DNA of 64,000 bases, taken from the NCBI GenBank assembly GCA_025093985.1, contig JACAAK010000015.1, positions 248,001 through 312,000 on the forward strand, given 5' to 3'. The DNA is from Calvatia gigantea. Taxonomy: Eukaryota; Basidiomycota; Agaricomycetes; Agaricales; Lycoperdaceae. Shown here one piece after another: positions 57,081 to 64,000 of the stretch. The notes beneath the pieces are model-generated. The model searched no databases and had not been told where the DNA came from. It worked only from the letters and a program-made list of their open reading frames with translations. Each line of letters begins with the position of its first letter. Position 1 is the stretch's first letter. Position numbers and translations under genes: made by a program.

Positions 57081-58212
57081 TAGTTTATAATGTCTCCGTT
57101 TTGTAAGAGGTTGCAGAAGATGCTTGTCATTATCCTGGAGAATGTTCCTGGTGAGTTGCTGAGGCCAAAATACATGACTGTTGGTTCAAAGAGTCCTTTA
57201 TTAGTGAGGAAGGCGGCCTTCCATTCGTCTCCTTCTTTGATCCTGACATTGTTGTATCCCCAAATGATGTCCAACTTATTGAAGTATTTTGCTTTTCCAA
57301 GCTTGTCAATTACTTCACTGATTCTTGGTAAGGGTGTTTTATCTTTGACTACCATGTTGTTTAGTCATCTGTAGTCTTGGATTAGCCTTTTGGATCTGTC
57401 TTTCTTTGGGATGAAGAATGTCAGTGCTGCATATGGGGATTTCGATGGCTGTATTCGTCCTGATTCTAGGTTTTCCTTGATGAATGACTTGAGTTTGTCC
57501 TGTTCTTTAACTGTCATGTTATATGTTCCTGCACTTATTTCTTTTGGGGCATCTTCTGTCAAGACTATCTCGTGGTCCCATTCGGTTCGCTCTGGGAGTT
57601 TATTGAATGTCATTTTGTTGAATAAGTGTGTGAACGGTTGTATGTAGTCTGGTAGGTCTTCCAGTTTGGTCAGGTCTGGTTTGTCTTCTTCCTTCCATAG
57701 GTCTTCCGTAGTGACTATGCTTCATATTTTTTCAGTGATAGGAATGTTCTGATGGGGGAATTGGCAGCCTGGAGGGCATCGGGTGAACTTGATTTCTCCA
57801 TTGTTCCAATCTACCTCTGGGTTGTGTTTGACTAGCCAATCATGTCCTAGGAAGATTTCTGCTCTGTCTTGTAGCTGTACGACTGAGGCCTCAATTTGTT
57901 CTTTATGTCCCTGGATGTCAATGTTGATCATGGCAGTCTCTGTTACCCTTCCACCTTGGTTAGGTATTCCGTCCGCATTGAGTACCAAAATTTGCTGTTC
58001 CAATTTCCAGGTCGGGAGCCTTTCTTCGTCTACTAGTTTTTTACTGATGCTGCTGGTTGTGCACCCTGAGTCTACGATAGTATTGACTGCTATCTCCTTC
58101 CTGGCCATTTGTATTTTCCCTTTTAGATTTAGTTCGCGCTTTCTTCTCTGAGGAATCGTGTAGAATTTGTCTGATATCTTAGATACAAGCTTTTTGACTC
58201 TCGAGGTAGTAC

Positions 58213-59328
58213 CTACTTGGAGTCTTTGGAAAAATCCTTCCCTTCTTCATTGGTAGCCTCCTCTACTCCTCGGACTTGGATCTTCTTGGGTGCAGTGCAG
58301 GCTTTGGCTATGTGCCCCTTTTTTCCGCAGTTGTAGCATATTAACCCCTTGGGCTTTTTGCAATCCTTGGCAATGTGGCCAAAAATGCCACAGTTGTAGC
58401 ACTTTGGTTCTCCTTTGTCATTAAAGACGTGATGCCTGCTTCCTATCTCCATGGGTTCACCCATTCCTCCATAGGTGGTGCCAGTGTTTGTCTTCCTGTC
58501 TCCTTGGTATTCAGATACTTCGTATCCTTGTCCAACAGATAATATGGCTTCTTTCCATTCCACATATATGTCTGGTCTGGCTGAAGGTGGATAGCCTGTG
58601 ATCGTATGTATGATATCTTGTCAGGCGTTCTTCCTAAGTAGGAACATAGCATGCTTGCTATTGGTCTTGGCTTTGCTTTTCAACACCTCGAATTCGATTA
58701 GGTAGTCAGTGGTGTTTTGGTTTCCTTGTTTGAATTTTTTGATCTGCCATTCTGCTTTGCTGTTTGAGGCGTCATCTGAGAAGGTCCTTCTAAATTCTTT
58801 AGAGAAGACCTTCCAGTCTACCGAATCCTCAGACTCTAGAATGGCTGGTGCTCTCATGGCTGCATATGCTCCTGCAGTTCCTCCTCGCAGTCTGGCTAGA
58901 ACTGCTATGGCTTTATCATCTGCCGAGACTATCTTATTGAATTTCATGAAGAGCGTCATTGCTCTCCACTAGTCATCAAACTTGGTGCAGGTGCCATCGA
59001 AAAATCCCGGGTCTGGCACTAGGCCTTTCCCACTAGGCATTGTTGTGGATACTACTGTGTTGTCAGTCATGTTGGAGTCAGTTTCTGATTCTGTTTCATC
59101 CAAGCTTGATTCGTCTGATTTCTCCTGATGGGCTATCTCTTCCTCTGCTAGGTCGAGTTCATTTAGAAGTTCTGATAATGCTTCTTCTTCTGCTGGGTTT
59201 ACTCCAGGTTCATCGTGTGTTTCTTCAGGTACTTCAGGGTTCTCTGTTTCTTCTTCATCTGATGTTTCGGATTCATCGTCAGTGACTTCGAGATTTGGTT
59301 CTCTGTACTCGTCTGGGTTCGAGCTCAT
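58213..59328 (-). pseudogene. Gypsy 2 gag
   Basis: Starts MSSNPDEYREPNLEVTDDES with a long acidic N-terminus, then LVPDPGFFDGTCTKFDD, the capsid-like MTLFMKFNKIVSADDKAIAV region, and two intact zinc knuckles [14 protein letters not shown] and [14 protein letters not shown] (about 58,295-58,405). Stops: TAG after KFDD, TGA after LRKNA (arginine expected). It ends KDFSKDSK, just overlapping the pol frame. Confidence 0.82.
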
Positions 59329-59388
59329 ATACTAGCTCCTGGGTTGCTCCTGTTCAGGCCTGTTTTCAGCCTACTCCTTGCAAGGTGA

Positions 59389-59406
59389 GGTGGGGATGCT
59401 TAACCA
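59389..59406 (-). promoter_or_regulatory. Gypsy 2 primer-binding site
   Basis: The minus strand reads TGGTTAAGCATCCCCACC two bases inside the 5-prime LTR, the normal position for pairing with a tRNA 3-prime end. I do not assign the tRNA. Confidence 0.6.
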
Positions 59407-59408
59407 AA

Positions 59409-59715
59409 TGTTATGACCTTAGTCTGGTAAGACCTCAGGTTGCAGCTTAGGCTAAGTCTTGAGGGTGAGTAAGGGGAGAAGAACCAGGTGATTAAGCATA
59501 CTGAATACAGAGTATGTATGTATGCTTAAATACAGGAGGAACATCCAGTTGATTGGATGGAGATAACTACATGAAATGTCCGATGACTATGGCATAGTAG
59601 TTATGAGTCAGAGCTCAGGGATTGTGCAGGCAGGAATAACTGAAACAGGTACATGGTTAGGAAGGAATGCAGACAAGTACGGAGCTAATACAAGAATAGA
59701 CTAGAGTTTACAACA
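59409..59715 (-). repeat. Gypsy 2 5-prime LTR (307 bp)
   Basis: TGTTATGACC...TTTACAACA on the plus strand; same length as the mate at 51,764. By eye the two differ at about 5-7 percent of sites, mostly transitions. Confidence 0.9.
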
Positions 59716-59734
59716 ATAATAAGTGGTTTGAAGC

Positions 59735-59752
59735 CCCTCACGGTGGGCTCCA
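59735..59752 (-). promoter_or_regulatory. Gypsy 1 primer-binding site
   Basis: The minus strand reads TGGAGCCCACCGTGAGGG, two bases inside the 5-prime LTR. tRNA not assigned. Confidence 0.6.
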
Positions 59753-59754
59753 GT

Positions 59755-60462
59755 TGAAGAGATGAGGTGGTGGTTCAATGAAAATAGGGTGTGACTGTGT
59801 CCATCAGTCACGAGGCTTCAAAACCAGGTCCAGGAAGGGAGAGACAGAGGCCGGGAACACAAGAGAATGAGGGGCGAGAGTGGCAGCATCACTGAAGACA
59901 AGATTTTGGAATGAGTGTGGAACGAGAGTCAACGAGAGAGCAACCGACAATGGGAGACGGAGCTGAGACAGTTCAGAGCGGGACTTTGAGAGTGAAAAAT
60001 GGGTATCCAATTACTAGGTGTCGAGCCTCTACTGGCTCGACTGTATTTATACTGTAGACAACTTGTCTGGTGTTCAATTTCTACGGTTATCTACAAATAC
60101 TGAATCTGTATAGCAAATGAGTTGAGTTAGTATAATGAAGGTTAGGCTAGGGAACTGTGGTAAAATGTTGAAATTTTGAAACACAACAAGTGAATGTGCA
60201 ACTACGGAGGCGAAGAGTCTGAATTAGAAAAAAAAATGTCGATAACGAGAAAGATGTGCAGTGAAATTTTATTAAAGTGGGTAGTGGTCTAAAACACGAC
60301 GTATGGCAGGTGAAATGGACGGTTGTGTAGTGAGCGAGGAACGAGCGGATCGGCGACGGATTGATGAATGGTCGGGGTGACGAAATCTTCGGAGGGCGGA
60401 CTGATTAGTGTGAGATGCTCGTTGGGTGCCGTTCCGAAGGCAGCCGACGTGCAGTCTCCACA
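59755..60462 (-). repeat. Gypsy 1 5-prime LTR (708 bp)
   Basis: Same length as the mate at 44,572. On the coding strand TGTGGAGACTGCACG...CTCATCTCTTCA. TATTTATA near 60,050 could be its promoter box. Confidence 0.88.
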
Positions 60463-60749
60463 CGGAAGCGACCATCCTGGGCCAGGATAAGTGATGTATC
60501 TCGAGGAGAAAACAAGTTGATTACTATGATCCGAGTTAAAAATAGCCCTAAGCGCTCTTTGTTCGGGCTATTTCAATTACTATGAAGTACGGCATTGACA
60601 CACAACGCGGATGCGCCAGCGACAGGTTCATACCAATAACCGAACGAAGGAGACACTACTCCCGACGCTCAGATGGAATATCCGTGAATATATGCGCCAA
60701 AATACTCACCTTCAAAACAATACAACCAATACCAACGTCAAAGGCGCAC

Positions 60750-61239
60750 TTAATCAACGTCACTGATGTCCACCTCCTTCGCATTGTTTGTGTTCTTCGC
60801 TACCGCTTCTGTAACGTCCTCTGTTACATTCTTGACAGCGGTAGCGGCGACTCTCAACCTTTCCAGCACCTCGAGAGACTTTAAAATCAACCTTGCCCAA
60901 TCGAAACAATCACCGTAATCAACATTTCCGTGTTTTCGGCATTTATACGTCTCCTCCATCCTATCAGCCAGTTCCGCACCAAGGGCGAACACGTTGAGTG
61001 GCGGGCAATCCTAAGTCAATGAAAATGGTCCACGCCCTGTCGAAAAATGGAAGATAGGAATCGAGATGATACATACGTCGGCGCGGAGAGATAGAGCCCT
61101 GAGTTTCTGGCGTCCTACCGAGTTCGACCCGGACGTTGTTGCAGAATCTGTAGTCACAGAAACACATGTGGCAGCGTCCACGGCTGTGGTCTGTGCAGAA
61201 TATGAAGTCGTTCACAAGAATCTCGTTGCCCATACCCAT
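60750..61239 (-). pseudogene. Cysteine-rich family, frameshifted copy M
   Basis: Near-identical duplicate of copy L. Exon 2 (60,750-61,010) and motif 1 (FCTDHSRGRCHMCFCDYR) are intact, but five bases are missing in exon 1 (GCGTCCTACC near 61,110 against GCGTGTCGTCCTACC in copy L), so the frame is lost before the splice donor. Confidence 0.8.
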
Positions 61240-61553
61240 GATGGTAAGTGAGACGAAAGAATAAATGCGTGAAGACGCGGAGCGCGATTATATAGTTCTT
61301 AGCCAGAAGAGGATTTAATTTGACTTGCTCGGATCATGTGGGGTACCATAGTGTTCGTCCAATTGCTTTTTGTCACAAAGTGGTCTAAACCAGCGTCAGA
61401 GCTATAGAAGTAACAAGAAATCATTAATCATAGCGTACATGAGCGATTATAACGAGGTCAAATTGCTCATCTCGGTCACTCTTTAATGCAAGAGAGCTGG
61501 TCCAGTACACGGAAATACGGTACTTAGACAGGACAGAGGGGCCGAGTAGTGCC

Positions 61554-62428
61554 AAAAACGGGAATTCCGGGTATTCTGAAACTATGGTACACGGGAACGG
61601 CACATATATGGACCAATAAGGTACCCACCGAGGAGACCTGACTGTTGCGACTACAGCCCTTGACAGGTATACTCCAGCTAACTCCAGAGTGAGTCATACC
61701 AGCGCTGTATTCGACCCCAACCCAACAAAGGCGGCTTCAACCAACATCTTTGATATGTCCCCTCCTCCGCACTTCCTCCTTCTTACATGCAACAAATCTT
61801 ATGTCGTACGTTCTCCCAAGAACTCCAAAGCTACGCAAGATGCTTTGGTTCATGTTGGCTGAACTGGACTTTTTACGCCGCGATAGATCATGAATACGAT
61901 GCGGTTTCGGGCCGCTGATACAACGAATGCACGGAATTCGTGAGAAGGTAGTTTGTTCCATTTATTGAAAAATGGAGAGATTGCCCACCGCAACCGTTGT
62001 TGGGCGAGGGTATTACCGAAAAATAAGTAGACCTATATACAAGATGTTTCCTCGATTAAAATTTTCTACATTAAATTCACGAGAAGAAAGTCAAACAGAC
62101 TGGAGAAACACGTCAAGTTCTAAGGAGAATGATGATTAAGTCCATAGGGGAGAAGAAAAGTCTGCCCGTTTCCTCGAATGAGAACAGGAGAGACGAAAGT
62201 AGGGTGACGCCAGGCATCGGGGCGTCCGTTGATTCGTTTAAGTACCGTAGGTGCTCATGTTGATGTCCCCCCCTGCTCGGAAAACCTCGAGTTATTTCCT
62301 TATGAGGAGCGATGATTGACTGAATGCCTACCTATACGAGTTCGTCCACCTGGAGAAAGTACACCGATCATACCAGAGTTTCTGGCTGTGTGTTGCACCT
62401 CTTGAGTTTCGGTTGAGACAAAATTGAA
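61554..62428. other. Intergenic after the tandem duplication, no gene recognised
   Basis: A minus-strand open frame at 61,737-61,961 (RIPCIRCISGPKPHR, SILRSFGVLGRTYD, ending GHIKDVG) has no recognisable domain. From about 61,980 the sequence resembles 15,530 onward, the flank of four-helix copy 2. Confidence 0.45.
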
Positions 62429-62738
62429 CTACCACATACTGATTTTGGTGCGATTATCCCTCCAGTGATGGTCCGGGAGTGCGGGTCCGGAGGCCCGGGG
62501 AAGCGGGGCAGTCCTGGAACGTTGAGGGGCGGGGTTGGGGTTGGGACGTTGGAGGGGTGCGGGGGGTTCGGGAGAAGGCGGTTGGCGGGTTTGATGTTGT
62601 CCGTTTGTGTTGAGTGGAGTATTGGTGAGGTAAATGCCTCCCGCTGTTACAAGACCTATTAGCCCTTTCCCCACTGGGAGAGGCAAGGTAGCAAGTGCTT
62701 ACCAACTTCAGTATCACCACCCGGCGCAAAAACGCCTA
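62429..62738 (-). CDS. Downstream exons of four-helix copy 4, or a separate small gene
   Basis: RITGENDGMIGVFAPGGDTEV, then across a GT-AG intron GLVTAGGIYLTNTPLNTNGQ and a proline-rich stretch ending DNRTKISMW. Equivalent to the blocks at 15,934-16,252 after copy 2, which supports them being real exons. The joint to the preceding exon is not resolved. Confidence 0.4.
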
Positions 62739-63589
62739 TCATACCGTCATTTTCACCTGTAATACGTCTGGGTGAGTGCGGTCCCAGGACTTCAAGTTGC
62801 GAGATTGGCACAAACCGAGATCGGTGCCATTATTCACCGCGGGGTGTTCGGAACCATCTTCTGCTTCTTGTGATCCCTGAGACCGGGATGGGGTTCTGGC
62901 TTTGCCGTCGAGCAAAGCAGCGACTTGCTGTCGCAGCTCGATATTGGACTTCAGCTAAAGGGAAAGACGTTAACGTATTTATGGCACGGATGCAAACTTC
63001 ACTTACATTAAACATATCGAGGGCTTTTCGGAGGCGTCCCTGACATTGCTCGATGGCCCGCTTGTAGAGGAAGTGTTTCCATGTTCTCTTTACTAGAGAC
63101 TGCTTCTTTCCATACTTTTTAACACACTTCTCGATGAACTTCATGTCCCTATCGCAGCTTTGGGCGAAAAGTGAAAAATGAGGGGAAAACAACCTACTCC
63201 TGCAACCGAGCTGCGTCCTCTTGTAGATGGGGGGGCTCAGGACCATTCTTTGTGTCCGCCCTCTCAGCCAGTGTCGCCATGATTAAGTAACAACTCTCTA
63301 ATAAGTCACTAAAGTCTTCCTTGTTCTTCTCCGCAGCCTGAATCATGTGATAAGCATTCAAGATCGGAACACATAAACAACATCCACCTCACCTGGACGT
63401 CTTGGGAAAGCAAAAGAGCAGTTGTTGCAGCCAGGCCAAGACCAGGGACCAGTGATGCTGCACCCAGAAGTATCCGGAAGAGGCGTTCACCAATCAGACC
63501 GACGATGTAGATCTTCGATGCTGTTAAAACTAATGAAGCTGTAACCGTTAAGGCAGGGTTAATAACTGCGAACCTGGGGAGAGCTCCAT
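62739..63589 (-). CDS. Four-helix-bundle (MLKL/HeLo-like N-domain) protein, copy 4
   Basis: ATG at 63,589 (MELSP), a possible short intron, then SLVLTASKIYIVGLIGERLF, LGAASLVPGLGLAATTALLL, an intron, KNKEDF-type second helix, an intron, MKFIEKCVKKYGKKQSLVKR..AIEQCQGRLRKALDMFNV, an intron, and an IELRQQVAALLDGKART tail. It resembles copy 2 in its tail and copy 3 in its helices. TATA box at 63,670-63,676, about 80 bp upstream. The intron after MELSP would be only about 35 bp, so the first exon is uncertain. Confidence 0.5.
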
Positions 63590-63669
63590 CGTGTTGGTGA
63601 TTTAAGGAGAAAAGCCAGAGAATGAATAGGAAGAGGGGGGTGTTTATTGACGGGTGCCCACTGGTGGAA

Positions 63670-63676
63670 TTTTATA
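63670..63676 (-). promoter_or_regulatory. TATA box of four-helix copy 4
   Basis: The minus strand reads TATAAAA in the context GTATAAAATTCC, about 80 bp before the ATG at 63,589. Confidence 0.5.
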
Positions 63677-64000
63677 CTGTTCTGTTTTTGTTTCCTAGAC
63701 TCTTTGCGCTCCTGGCCAGCCGGAAGTATCAAGATGCGAACACTGCAAGGCAGTGCCTTCTGGCTTTGTGCCTCAAGGCCTCATGTACAAGAGCGCTCAG
63801 TGGGCGCTAACTCGAGTTCTGATCCCTCATTCATCCAATATTTCAATGTTCTCTTTGTATGTTGAATACTAGCCGGGTTGAAATCAAGTTGAAGAACGCC
63901 AGATCCGGGTTAGCTCGGTCAGCTCCCTCAGTAACGACCAATTTCTGCTCAGAGATTGCGTGTTCGAAGAGCCGCTGCCATATGTTCTTCCAACGGGATG
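63677..64000. other. Window end, no gene recognised
   Basis: The last 130 bases resemble 17,370-17,470 upstream of four-helix copy 2. No gene seen. Confidence 0.5.

Larger units (their letters stand above)
53085..58200 (-). pseudogene. Gypsy 2 pol with chromodomain, interrupted by Tc1 element D
   Basis: Protease VDSGCTTSSIS (58,060-58,076), RT (FFIPKKDRSKRLIQDYR, YFNKLDIIWGYNNVRI, FGLSNSPGTF, then YMDDFAIPGD split by Tc1), RNase H (VEVDTLDYALGGVLSQ, WTDHENLKYY), integrase HHCC (GHPGQHRM..GCQACQKNKS), core (ISVDMIRLLP, VLSDRGPQFASEF, HPQMDGQTERINREVE) and chromodomain (YKVEEIRGRRK, YQFLVHWKGYSNEEDTW). The whole runs in one frame once the Tc1 (1,607 bp with its TA) is removed, broken by about fifteen stops, nearly all TGA at arginine positions (for example DYR-stop-LNN, DLLS-stop-IHQ). 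Pol lies in the -1 frame relative to gag. Confidence 0.88.
51764..59715 (-). mobile_element. Gypsy element 2 (chromodomain type), nested in gypsy 1
   Basis: LTRs of 307 bp at 51,764-52,070 and 59,409-59,715, ATAAT on both sides (51,759-51,763; 59,716-59,720). Length without its own Tc1 insertion is about 6.3 kb. Minus strand order: gag with two zinc knuckles, protease, RT, RNase H, integrase, chromodomain and an extra C-terminal region. It inserted into the leader of gypsy 1, 39 bp inside its 5-prime LTR. Confidence 0.93.
44572..60462 (-). mobile_element. Gypsy element 1, complete but decayed, with nested insertions
   Basis: Two LTRs of 708 bp (44,572-45,279 and 59,755-60,462), CGGA on both sides (44,568-44,571; 60,463-60,466), and an empty site near 40,119 in unit 1. 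Coding strand is minus. Removing the nested element leaves about 7.9 kb. Gene order on the minus strand is gag, protease, RT, RNase H, integrase. Confidence 0.9.
25631..61553. repeat. Tandem duplication, two units of about 3.64 kb swollen by transposons
   Basis: Unit 1 is 25,631-41,219 and unit 2 is 41,220-61,553. Removing the inserted elements and one target copy each leaves about 3,642 and 3,636 bp of collinear sequence: LTR-like remnant, exon relic I, cysteine-rich copies J or K, a pogo-like element, and copies L or M. The junction reads AGTAGTGACAAAATCC. The outer edges share GCCAAAA (25,628 and 61,551), a 7-base microhomology. Confidence 0.88.

Overview
This window is fungal nuclear DNA, most likely from an agaricomycete (mushroom-forming basidiomycete). 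Genes are split by many short GT-AG introns of about 50 to 60 bp, there is a tandem pair of microsomal P450 genes, and the rest is small repeated genes and Tc1/mariner, pogo-like, copia and gypsy transposons. Nothing looks bacterial or organellar, and I recognised no rRNA, tRNA or CRISPR. The species cannot be named from sequence alone.

Layout. From 0.6 to 8 kb lies a tandem duplication (offset 3,997 bp) carrying two intact-looking cytochrome P450 genes on the minus strand. From 8.4 to 10.2 kb is a WD40 gene of the WRAP53/TCAB1 type. From 10.5 to 26 kb is an accessory block that was itself duplicated. Each copy carries, in the same order, members of a small two-exon cysteine-rich family, a four-helix-bundle (MLKL/HeLo-like) gene and an LTR-like remnant. 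A related four-helix gene at 16 kb and a separate multi-exon gene at 18.3 kb lie between the copies, and a fourth four-helix gene is at 63 kb. An intact Tc1/mariner element sits at 23.5-25.2 kb.

From 25.6 to 61.55 kb is a second tandem duplication. Its two units are about 3,642 and 3,636 bp once transposons are subtracted. Unit 1 received an 11.9 kb rearranged copia complex (26,475-38,416, target duplication CCTCT). Unit 2 received a 799 bp solo LTR (41,839-42,637, ACCC) and a 15.9 kb gypsy element (44,572-60,462, CGGA). That gypsy contains a second gypsy (51,764-59,715, ATAAT), which contains an intact Tc1/mariner (55,476-57,080) inserted within the YMDD codons of its reverse transcriptase. 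For every insertion into the duplicated host DNA, the other unit still holds the empty site, so the order of events can be read directly.

The retrotransposon reading frames are closed mostly by TGA where CGA (arginine) is expected, the pattern left by C-to-T change at CpG. The two complete Tc1 transposases are open, so they are younger or have escaped this decay. The small cysteine-rich proteins carry the same C-x2-H-x4-C-x2-C pattern once in each exon. They and the stand-alone four-helix genes are the most interesting host content, but no function can be assigned from this sequence.
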